Shown here: piece by piece, positions 7,567-14,685 of the stretch
Numbering within the stretch: the first letter of the stretch is position 1
Layout: the number at the start of each line of letters is the position of its first letter
Notes under the pieces: model-generated
The model's input: the letters and a program-made list of their open reading frames with translations, nothing else
Database searches by the model: none
What the model was told of the DNA's origin: nothing
Source: a virus
Direction: 5' to 3' (one strand)
IMG/VR virus record: IMGVR_UViG_3300020450_000050
Location: 1-37,017 of that record
DNA: 37,017 nucleotides
Translations under genes and position numbers: made by a program

Positions 7567-7893
7567 ATGAGTAAACACCCAAAATTAGTTTCTGTTAAAG
7601 TCAAGAACAGAGATATCAACAAAGCACTTAAAATTTTTAAAAGAAGAGTCAATGAATCGGCACATTTATTTGAGTTGAGAGAAAGACAACAATTCACAAA
7701 ACCATCAGTAGTAAAAAGAAAAGCTAAGCAACAGGCAGTAAGAGAACAAGAAAGAGCAACAATCATTGCAAAAATAAATGATGGTAATACTAAACTTCAG
7801 TTAAAGACTAGAAAGAAAAAAAGAAAAAAAGGAAAACCCCAAAATCAGAAAAAAACTAATGAACAAAAAGGTTCATTTAAATTAATTTCATAA
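7567..7893 (+). CDS. Ribosomal protein bS21-like protein with basic tail
   Basis: This 108-residue, very basic protein starts right after AAGGAGA. Residues about 8-60 match bS21: VSVKVKNRDINKALKIFKRR, then a helix NESAHLFELRERQQF, then TKPSVVKRKAKQQAVREQ. Bacterial bS21 has the same order: a V-x-V strand, ALRRFKR, an R-R-x-F-Y-x-K-P turn and an R-K-x-K helix. The last 35 residues are a Lys-rich extension beyond the usual 55-70 residues of bS21. Viral bS21 genes are known from aquatic phages. If it is incorporated into host 30S subunits it could bias translation initiation. Its place directly before the scaffold and capsid genes is notable. The fold assignment is fairly sure; activity is unknown. 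Confidence 0.75.
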   Translation: MSKHPKLVSVKVKNRDINKALKIFKRRVNESAHLFELRERQQFTKPSVVKRKAKQQAVREQERATIIAKINDGNTKLQLKTRKKKRKKGKPQNQKKTNEQKGSFKLIS

Positions 7894-7920
7894 AAAATAA
7901 GGTTTTTCGTATATATTCTA

Positions 7921-7931
7921 TATTTATATAC
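7921..7931 (+). promoter_or_regulatory. Putative promoter box TATTTATATAC
   Basis: This copy of the recurring box lies at the start of the 174-base gap before the scaffold gene. The start codon is 137 bases downstream, giving a long leader that begins with a perfect palindrome (7935-7952). It probably drives the scaffold and major capsid genes, since no comparable box lies between those two. Confidence 0.45.
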
Positions 7932-7934
7932 AAT

Positions 7935-7952
7935 AATCCACAATTGTGGATT
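7935..7952 (+). promoter_or_regulatory. Perfect 18-bp palindrome at the start of the scaffold/capsid leader
   Basis: AATCCACAATTGTGGATT reads the same on both strands and lies 4 bases after the promoter-like box. If transcription starts just downstream of the box, this would be a hairpin at or near the 5' end of the mRNA, or an operator. Further down the leader, AATTCTTAT occurs twice (7979-7987 and 8011-8019), and a weaker GAAAAT/ATTTTC stem spans 8021-8040. The structure is certain; the function is not. Confidence 0.5.
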
Positions 7953-8067
7953 CATTTTTATGGTTTTTAATACCCACGAATTCTTATGTGAGGTGACCGA
8001 ACCGAAAATTAATTCTTATTGAAAATCCCTTAATATTTTCACGATAACAAACGAAAGGTTTAAAAAA

Positions 8068-9345
8068 ATGGCAAATTCAAATTTATTGAAAGAAGCTATT
8101 GCTGATGCTAAAGCTGTTAGAGAAACTGCTATTGCTAATGCTAAAATCGCTCTTGAAGAGGCTTTTACTCCAAGATTACAATCAATCCTTTCTCAGAAAC
8201 TACAACAAGAAATTGAAGGAGAAGATGAGAAAAATGAAATCGATGACGCTGATAAAAATGAAATAGATGACGCGGATAAGATGGATGAGATTGAAGGTGA
8301 TGATGATAAAAAAGAAGGAGAAGAGATGAAAGAAGAGTACGATAAAGATGATGCACCTGATGGTGGAGCATCTAATATCGGTGATGCGGATAATAAGCAA
8401 CCAGCAGATGATGCTAATAGTTCATCGCAAATAGCTCAAGGAAATCCTGATACTGAAGTTGACACTGCAGAAGTTGGTAGTGAAGAAGATGACTACGAAA
8501 AAGCTAAAGTAAGTGAAGGCGAAGAATCAGAGGACCATGATGAGAAAAAGATGGATGAAATCGATGATTCTCATGATGACAAAAAAGAAGAAGGGTACAT
8601 GGAAGATTCACACGACGATATCGATGAAGAACTCGACTTAGAATCAATTATCAAAGAACTCGAACAAGAACTTTCTGAAGAGGAAGCAGACCACGAAGAG
8701 GAACTTGATGATGAGGAAAAAGAAGAGGTTGAAGATATGGTTGATGACGCTGTTGATTCACATGAAGAAGAAAAACATGATGATGATATGGAAGAAACTT
8801 ATCACGAAGAAGAAGAACATTCTGATGATGACATGGACGAAGAAATTGATTTAGAAGAAATCCTAAGAGAAATGGGATATGGCGATAAAGAAGTTTCTGA
8901 AATCGATGACAAAGATGATAAGAAAGAGGACATGCACGACAAGGTTGAAGAAAACAACGAATTAGAAGAAACTAAAGCTGAACTAAGTGAAGCAATTTCT
9001 ACTATTAAAGAGTTGAAGTCTACAATCAATGAAGTAAATCTATTAAACGCTAAATTACTTTACACTAACAAATTGTTCAGAGCTTATGAACTAAACAACG
9101 ACCAAAAACATAAAGTTGTTGAAACATTAGACAGAACTAAAAATGTTAGAGAAGTAAAATTAGTATTCTCAACATTAGCTGAGAGTTTTAAAATGGGTGG
9201 AACTTCTAAGAAAGTAAAACAAGCTAAAATTAACGAATCATTTGCATCTAAGCCAGTTGCATCAACAGCTCCTAAAAAGGAAGTAATAGTTGAATCAACT
9301 AACGCAATTGCAGATAGATTTAAAAAATTAGCAAACATTAATTAA
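8068..9345 (+). CDS. 22: Prohead core scaffold protein, gp22-like
   Basis: This 425-residue, strongly acidic protein is expected to form the internal scaffold of the prohead and to be degraded by the protease. The N-terminal helix reads LLKEAIADAKAVRETAIANA and continues to ALEEAFTPRLQSILSQKL, a block typical of scaffold proteins in marine T4-like phages. Residues about 50-290 are dominated by Asp, Glu, His and Lys, with repeated SHDD and DDMEE runs. The C-terminal third is a likely coiled coil (ELEETKAELSEAISTIKELK). Several hydrophobic-x-E|A sites are present, for example LKE|A and LEE|A. It is longer than T4 gp22 (about 270) because of the acidic expansion. It sits 31 bases before the capsid gene. 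Confidence 0.82.
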   Translation: MANSNLLKEAIADAKAVRETAIANAKIALEEAFTPRLQSILSQKLQQEIEGEDEKNEIDDADKNEIDDADKMDEIEGDDDKKEGEEMKEEYDKDDAPDGGASNIGDADNKQPADDANSSSQIAQGNPDTEVDTAEVGSEEDDYEKAKVSEGEESEDHDEKKMDEIDDSHDDKKEEGYMEDSHDDIDEELDLESIIKELEQELSEEEADHEEELDDEEKEEVEDMVDDAVDSHEEEKHDDDMEETYHEEEEHSDDDMDEEIDLEEILREMGYGDKEVSEIDDKDDKKEDMHDKVEENNELEETKAELSEAISTIKELKSTINEVNLLNAKLLYTNKLFRAYELNNDQKHKVVETLDRTKNVREVKLVFSTLAESFKMGGTSKKVKQAKINESFASKPVASTAPKKEVIVESTNAIADRFKKLANIN

Positions 9346-9376
9346 TTTAATTTAAAAATTTTAAGGAGAGATAAAA

Positions 9377-10981
9377 ATGGCAAATTTTGATTTATCTAAA
9401 CTTATGGAAGGAAAGAACCCACAAGCAGTTATGCTAGCTGAGACTAGAGAGCTTAAAGGTAAGTGGGAACAAACTGGACTTCTTGAAGGTTTAAACGAAA
9501 GAGAGCAATCTCAAATCTCTGTACTTCTTGAGAATCAAGCAAAACAATTGTTAGATGAAGCTACTAATACTGGTACTTCAGCTGGTTCTGAGGAGTGGAG
9601 TGGTGTTGCTCTACCATTGGTTAGAAGAATTTTTGGCGAAATCGCATCAAAAGAATTCGTTTCTGTACAACCAATGAACTTACCATCAGGTCTAATATTC
9701 TATTTAGACTTTAAATATGGTACTGCACAGCCAGGTAATCCTGCATTTAACGGAAAATCACTTTTCGGTGGTACAGGAAATGACCTTGGTTCTACTGACC
9801 AAGCAATAAACGGTCTTTACGGAGACGGTAGATTTGCTTATTCAGCAAACGATGTAACTGATTCAGTTGCAGTTGGAGACTTAACATTATCATCAGCATC
9901 ATGGGAAGATGTTGGATATGATGCAGCATTATCAGCATCAGTAGCTGCTGGTACACTAGCAAAAATCCAATTCGCTCATTCAGAGTTAACAAGACCTGAT
10001 TTAGATGGTGTGAGAAGTTATTTCTTCAGTTCATCTGACTTTGCATCTGCAAATGCATATTTCCCTGCACACACAGAAGTAACTGGTTCTAACATTGCGA
10101 TTTACGCAACAACTGATGGAACTCCGTTAGCTGATGGATTACAGGTGAAGCATTCACAACAACCAGTCGCTGAAAACAGAGGTGATTTCGAAGATGGAAA
10201 CGCATCTGCAGCTGTTGGAACAGATTTAGGTATACCAGAAGTTGACCTTGAGTTGAAGTCTGAAGCAATCGTTGCTAAGACAAGAAAACTAAAGGCTGTA
10301 TGGACACCTGAACTTGCACAAGACCTTAACGCTTACCACAGTATAGATGCTGAAGCTGAATTAACTTCTATGTTATCTGAGTACATCTCATTAGAGATTG
10401 ACTTAGAAATCTTAGATATGTTAAAAGCTAACGCTCTAACTACTGAGTTCTGGTCTGTAACATTAGGTGAAGAATATGATGCTAATACAACATCATGGGT
10501 AGCTGGTACAAACGCAGCGGCTTACACAAAAAATTCTTGGTTCCAAACTTTAGGTGCTAAGTTAAATAAAGTAAGTAACAAGATTCACCAATTAACTCTA
10601 AGAGGTGGTGCTAACTTCGTAGTTGCATCTCCTGATGTATGTACAATCTTAGAATCAATTCCAGGATTTACAGTATCTGCAGATAAAGATGCTTCATCTT
10701 TCGCAGCTGGTGTAACAACTGTTGGTTCTATCGCAAACAGATATACTGTTTACAAAAACCCTTATATGACTTCTAACGAAATCTTATTAGGATTTAAAGG
10801 AAGTAACTTCCTTGAAACAGGAGCTGTTTACGCACCGTATGTACCACTTATCATGACACCATTAGTGTATGACCCAACTAACTTCACTCCAAGAAGAGGA
10901 GTTATGACGAGATACGCTAAGAAAATGGTAAGACCTGAGTTCTATGGTAAAATCTTCGTTAAAGATTTAAATAACTTATAA
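9377..10981 (+). CDS. 23: Major capsid protein, gp23-like
   Basis: This 534-residue T4-type major head protein has a strong AAGGAG site 8 bases before the ATG. The diagnostic block is VALPLVRRIFGEIASKEFVS followed by VQPMNLPSGLIFYLDFKYGT (about residues 75-115). The C-terminal end has PRRGVMTRYAKKMVRPEFYG, also typical. Residues 58-62 read QLLDE|A, matching the Leu-x-Glu rule. Cleavage after Glu61 would correspond to the T4 gp23 cut after Glu65 and remove the N-terminal targeting segment. The central part carries an Ala/Ser-rich insertion region. A strong terminator follows directly, consistent with very high expression. No gp24 vertex paralogue is in the window. Confidence 0.96.
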   Translation: MANFDLSKLMEGKNPQAVMLAETRELKGKWEQTGLLEGLNEREQSQISVLLENQAKQLLDEATNTGTSAGSEEWSGVALPLVRRIFGEIASKEFVSVQPMNLPSGLIFYLDFKYGTAQPGNPAFNGKSLFGGTGNDLGSTDQAINGLYGDGRFAYSANDVTDSVAVGDLTLSSASWEDVGYDAALSASVAAGTLAKIQFAHSELTRPDLDGVRSYFFSSSDFASANAYFPAHTEVTGSNIAIYATTDGTPLADGLQVKHSQQPVAENRGDFEDGNASAAVGTDLGIPEVDLELKSEAIVAKTRKLKAVWTPELAQDLNAYHSIDAEAELTSMLSEYISLEIDLEILDMLKANALTTEFWSVTLGEEYDANTTSWVAGTNAAAYTKNSWFQTLGAKLNKVSNKIHQLTLRGGANFVVASPDVCTILESIPGFTVSADKDASSFAAGVTTVGSIANRYTVYKNPYMTSNEILLGFKGSNFLETGAVYAPYVPLIMTPLVYDPTNFTPRRGVMTRYAKKMVRPEFYGKIFVKDLNNL

Positions 10982-11010
10982 TAGTTAATTAAAACTTTAG
11001 AGTAAAATTA

Positions 11011-11038
11011 AGAGGAACTTCGGTTCCTCTTTTTTTTT
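11011..11038 (+). terminator. Rho-independent terminator with UUCG loop after the capsid gene
   Basis: AGAGGAAC-TTCG-GTTCCTCT forms a perfect 8-bp stem closed by a UUCG tetraloop and is followed by eight T residues. It lies 30 bases after the capsid stop codon and should end the scaffold-capsid transcript before the neck operon begins. Confidence 0.93.
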
Positions 11039-11067
11039 GTTTTATACTCTCCTTTTAAATAAATTTA

Positions 11068-11080
11068 TATTTATAGTAGT
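11068..11080 (+). promoter_or_regulatory. Putative promoter box TATTTATAGTAGT
   Basis: This copy of the recurring box lies directly after the capsid terminator and 28 bases before the neck gene start. Because a terminator sits just upstream, a promoter is needed here, which makes this one of the better-supported copies. An AGGAG ribosome binding site follows at 11095-11099. Confidence 0.55.
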
Positions 11081-11108
11081 ATAATTGAATAGATAGGAGT
11101 AAAAAGAT

Positions 11109-12260
11109 ATGTCTCAAGCAAGAATTTGGACGGGTTCAGCAGATTTTTCATCAGGTTCTTCAACCCCATTTGGTACATATGATTCGGATACATCCTTTCA
11201 AACCGATGCACCTAAAGTTGCATCTTGGTGTGCGAAAAGATTAGGATATCCAATCATTGATATTGAATTAGAAGGTGAAAACTTTTTTGCAGTTTTTGAA
11301 GAAGCTGTTAGTGAATATTCTTCACAAGTGAACCAATTTAACATAAGAAATAATATAGGAGCCTTAGAAGGACAAGCTACAGGTTCTAACTATACAGGTA
11401 AATCAGTATTAGGTTCTGAAATAAACAATGTTGTAACAGTAGCCGAAGCATATGGTAACTTTGCAAATGTTGGTGGTAGAACTGATATAAAGAAAGATTA
11501 TATAACAGTAAGTACTGGTTCTCAAGAATATGATTTACAAACCCTATTTGCAGATGTTTCAGAAAGTGGAGAAAGAATTGATGTTACAAAAGTATTTTTT
11601 GAAACAACACCTGCTATTCAAAGATTCTTTGACCCATACTCAGTAAGTGGACAAGGAACACTTAACTTAATTGATGAATTTGGTTTCGGTTCATTCTCAC
11701 CAGCGGCACAATTTATTTTAATGCCTATCTACGAGGATATGTTAAGGATTCAACAGATTGAATTCAATGACCAGATGAGAAAGTCTGCACATTCATTCAA
11801 CATAGTTAATAATAAATTACAGATATTTCCAAAACCACAGAGTGAATATAAATTATGGTTTGAATACCAAGTTGTAAAAGATAGAAGAGAAAACGCAACT
11901 ATCATAACCTCTGATGTTGTTTCTGATTACTCTAATGTTGGATATAATTTTGCAGAATATGCAAAAATAAATGATGTTGGTAAACAATGGATTAGAAAAT
12001 ATACACTTGCTTTAGCAAAAGAAATGTTAGGAGCTATACGAGAAAAATATTCAACAGTACCTATACCAGGTTCAGAAGTTTCCTTAGATGGTGCAGCATT
12101 AAGAGCTGAAGCACAAACAGAAAAAGATGGACTTATAGAACAGTTAAGAGAAAACCTTAATGAAGTAAGTAGAAAACAAAGAATGGAAAACGAATCTTCA
12201 ATTGTTGAACAACAACAACAAATTATGAATCGAGTTCCTCTAAACATTTATATAGGATAA
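11109..12260 (+). CDS. 13: Neck protein, gp13-like
   Basis: This 383-residue protein corresponds to T4 gp13, a head-completion neck component. An early RLGYPIIDIEL segment matches the T4 RLGAPIINVEL region. A later block WIRKYTLALAKEMLGAIREK followed by PIPGSEVSLDGAALRAEAQ aligns with the T4 block WVKDYATALAKELNG...PGGVTIDGQRLIEEA. The protein is about 70 residues longer than T4 gp13 owing to an N-terminal extension and insertions, and ends NRVPLNIYIG, similar in style to T4's PFGILVG. The gene opens a new transcription unit after the capsid terminator. In T4 the gp13-15 genes lie upstream of the portal gene, so the order here is rearranged. Confidence 0.85.
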   Translation: MSQARIWTGSADFSSGSSTPFGTYDSDTSFQTDAPKVASWCAKRLGYPIIDIELEGENFFAVFEEAVSEYSSQVNQFNIRNNIGALEGQATGSNYTGKSVLGSEINNVVTVAEAYGNFANVGGRTDIKKDYITVSTGSQEYDLQTLFADVSESGERIDVTKVFFETTPAIQRFFDPYSVSGQGTLNLIDEFGFGSFSPAAQFILMPIYEDMLRIQQIEFNDQMRKSAHSFNIVNNKLQIFPKPQSEYKLWFEYQVVKDRRENATIITSDVVSDYSNVGYNFAEYAKINDVGKQWIRKYTLALAKEMLGAIREKYSTVPIPGSEVSLDGAALRAEAQTEKDGLIEQLRENLNEVSRKQRMENESSIVEQQQQIMNRVPLNIYIG

Positions 12261-12264
12261 CATT

Positions 12265-12828
12265 ATGCCGAAGTTTTTCAATGCAAAAGATTTAGATTTT
12301 ATAAAAACTATTTCTGAGGAAGTAGTAGATTATGTTGTCGAATCAGCAGTAACTTTATTTAAAGTATCTGTTGGTGAAACAAAAACTAATTTATATGGTG
12401 AATCGTTAGGTAAAGTTTGGAGAGCACCTTCTACTCTTATGGCTATAGTTGATAGAGAACCTATGAATGTAGTTTATGAGGGATTTGGTGCAGATAGACA
12501 ACAGGCCGTAGAATTTAGATTCAATAGAATGAGATGTAGAGAAACTTCATTTGCTGTTCCAAAAGTTAGAAATGTTAATGGTGTATTAGTTCCAACAGAG
12601 GCTATACAAAACTTAACTGCTGGATATCCTGAAATAGGTGATGTAATTTTATTTGATGGTTCATATTATGAAATTGATAATATTAGAGAATCAAGATTGA
12701 TTGGTGGTTCACCTGAAATTTATGATAAAGAAAATGATGAATTTGATGATGCAAGAACAGAATTAACAGCAGTCGCATTCATGGTAAGAAGAAGTCAAAT
12801 ACAAATAGATGAAAGGATATATCACTAA
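12265..12828 (+). CDS. 14: Neck protein, gp14-like
   Basis: This 187-residue protein lies between the gp13-like and gp15-like genes, the position of T4 gene 14. The middle reads AGYPEIGDVILFDGSYYEID, comparable to the T4 gp14 segment EGDLIYFPMDNSLFEIN. Its N terminus (MPKFFNAKDLDFIKTISEE) is unlike T4, and it is shorter than T4 gp14 (about 256). It would bind the gp13 layer at the head-tail joint. AGGA precedes the start and the stop overlaps the next start as TAATG. The assignment rests on context plus this one motif. Confidence 0.65.
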   Translation: MPKFFNAKDLDFIKTISEEVVDYVVESAVTLFKVSVGETKTNLYGESLGKVWRAPSTLMAIVDREPMNVVYEGFGADRQQAVEFRFNRMRCRETSFAVPKVRNVNGVLVPTEAIQNLTAGYPEIGDVILFDGSYYEIDNIRESRLIGGSPEIYDKENDEFDDARTELTAVAFMVRRSQIQIDERIYH

Positions 12829-13991
12829 TGGCAATAGACCCTCTAAAAAAATTACCAAAAAATAGAGCCCTTCAATATAAAAAAGAAAGTATAGAACAAG
12901 GAAAAGGGGTAAAATTATTTGATGTTGATTTAGCAATAGCTGAACACATGATTGATACAGTTTTACCAACAGTTGAAATATTTGAAGAAAAGCAAAAAAT
13001 ACCTGTTGTATATGGAAATCCTGAAAGATGGAAAGGAGTTCAAGTAGATGGATTCTTGAGAGATAAAAAGGGAGTTATACAAATTCCTTTGGTAATGTTT
13101 AAAAGAAATTCTATTGAAAGAAACGATGTATTATCTAATACAATGAATCGACATGTATCATATCCATCAGTTTCTAAATATTCAAAAAAACATAGATACG
13201 ATAAGTTTTCAGCAATGACAGCAACAGAAAAACCTGTTGAACTGTATGATATAGTAATACCTGATTATGTTACTTTAACATATGAAGTAATTATATGGAC
13301 TGATTTTACTGAACACATGAACAAAGTAGTAGAAGCTTTTCAATATGCTACAGATGAGTATTGGGGAGATAAGAATGGATTTAAATTTAGAGTAAAAATA
13401 GATTCATTTGATAATACCACAGAACTAAGTGAAGGTTCACAAAGAATTGTTAGAACAAACTTCACTATGGCAGTGAATGCTTATTTATTACCAGAACAAT
13501 TTGATAATGAATCAACACATAAAAAATCTATTTCACCTAAAAAAGTAGTTTTTGGATTAGAAACAGATTTGACTGGTTTAGATGGTGGTAATGTAACAAA
13601 CTCAACAATAAAGAAAAAATTATTAAATGAATATGCTGATGTAATTGATTTTGTATCAATAAGAGGGGCAAGTCAAGGTTCTTTCGTAGATGCAGATACA
13701 ATGAAATTAACAAGTGTAGAACTACCTAAATTACCACCTGAACTAATTGGTACATTTGATGAAGATGAATGGTTTAGAGTTTATATAAATGGTGTGTTGA
13801 TTCCAAAAGCAAAATATAACTTTGTTTATACAGATAATACAGATGAGGTTTACTTTAATTTTTCAACAGGTTCTTTATCTGAAGGTGGAACATATCCAAC
13901 AGATTTACAGGCAAGTTCTACTGATTTAGGATTTATATTGGAAAATGATGATGAATTTGGTGTAACTGGTAAATTTATAGAATTATCATGA
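12828..13991 (+). CDS. 15: Tail completion / sheath stabilisation protein, gp15-like, with extra C-terminal module
   Basis: In this 387-residue protein, residues about 25-225 resemble T4 gp15, the terminator that caps the tail tube and sheath. It has an IDTVLPTVEIFEEKQKIPV stretch, then LTYEVIIWTDFTEHMNKVVE matching the T4 MIYELSIFTRYEDDMFQIVE region. A strand VRTNFTMAVNAYLLPEQ matches T4 EWSLTFEVNGWMYPP. The last 100 residues are additional and contain WFRVYINGVLIPKAKYNF and end TGKFIELS. A related module is seen in the next two genes. The start overlaps the gp14-like stop; the stop overlaps the next start (ATGA). It probably forms the joining ring between neck and tail. Confidence 0.72.
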   Translation: MAIDPLKKLPKNRALQYKKESIEQGKGVKLFDVDLAIAEHMIDTVLPTVEIFEEKQKIPVVYGNPERWKGVQVDGFLRDKKGVIQIPLVMFKRNSIERNDVLSNTMNRHVSYPSVSKYSKKHRYDKFSAMTATEKPVELYDIVIPDYVTLTYEVIIWTDFTEHMNKVVEAFQYATDEYWGDKNGFKFRVKIDSFDNTTELSEGSQRIVRTNFTMAVNAYLLPEQFDNESTHKKSISPKKVVFGLETDLTGLDGGNVTNSTIKKKLLNEYADVIDFVSIRGASQGSFVDADTMKLTSVELPKLPPELIGTFDEDEWFRVYINGVLIPKAKYNFVYTDNTDEVYFNFSTGSLSEGGTYPTDLQASSTDLGFILENDDEFGVTGKFIELS

Positions 13992-14314
13992 TAAAAGATT
14001 TAGTAAATATATTAGCACAAGTACATGAACCTGATGAATATCAGTTAAGTCCTCATAACTTAAATCATAGTACATTTTCTATTTGGAAATTAGAAGATGG
14101 TAAAATGAAAGATTTAGATTTACAAGTTAGGTCAAAAAGACCCGAACATGCAAGGTTTGATATATTTATAAATGGTCAATATATTTTAGAAGCAGATTAT
14201 ATTTTTGAACATGATGGCAAAAATTTACTTATTAAGTTTATAAAAGAAAATTTTAGTTATAGTTTAGATAGTAGTGATGAAATAAAAATAGAAGGAGATA
14301 TACAAGTAGGATGA
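13988..14314 (+). CDS. Small protein sharing the FINGQ module with its neighbours
   Basis: This 108-residue protein starts inside the previous stop codon (ATGA) and ends the same way, so all three genes are probably translated together. The N-terminal half reads LAQVHEPDEYQLSPHNLNHS, without a recognised family. The C-terminal half, ARFDIFINGQYILEADYIF, then LLIKF and a final DEIKIEGDIQ, is the same small beta module found at the end of the gp15-like protein. It is likely a minor neck or tail-tip component. Function is inferred from position only. Confidence 0.55.
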   Translation: MIKDLVNILAQVHEPDEYQLSPHNLNHSTFSIWKLEDGKMKDLDLQVRSKRPEHARFDIFINGQYILEADYIFEHDGKNLLIKFIKENFSYSLDSSDEIKIEGDIQVG

Positions 14315-14685
14315 GTTATACTAATAAACCAAAACCTAAAATCATAACTCCTTTTGATGATAAACAAAGGTTTAAAAATCTTGTGTTAGAGGTGATAAAA
14401 GATATGGAAATATTTACTCATACACCAGATTCAATATCATTAGATGGAAGTATTTTTACACTTACACTTAATAATAAAAAACTTGTTTATCAAGATATAT
14501 CTGTTGATGATATACCAGAATATGTAGATGTTTTTCTACAAGGAGTAAAAAAAGCATCAGATACCTATGGGGTTACTGATAATGGAACTAATGTAGTAAT
14601 TGTTTTTACTGAAAGTATAACATTAAATCCTGATTTAATTGTAAATACAGATTTTTCAGTAAAAGGTAAAATAGTGAGTAGATAA
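14311..14685 (+). CDS. Small protein sharing the C-terminal beta module (124 aa)
   Basis: The start overlaps the previous stop as ATGA and the stop overlaps the start of the giant fibre gene as TAATG. The first 50 residues are polar and helical (KPKIITPFDDKQRFKNLVLE). From about residue 65 on, the protein repeats the module of the two genes before it: EYVDVFLQGVKKASDTYGV, NVVIVF, and a final NTDFSVKGKIVSR. It could be an adaptor between the neck or tail and the following giant protein. No named family. Confidence 0.55.
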   Translation: MSYTNKPKPKIITPFDDKQRFKNLVLEVIKDMEIFTHTPDSISLDGSIFTLTLNNKKLVYQDISVDDIPEYVDVFLQGVKKASDTYGVTDNGTNVVIVFTESITLNPDLIVNTDFSVKGKIVSR

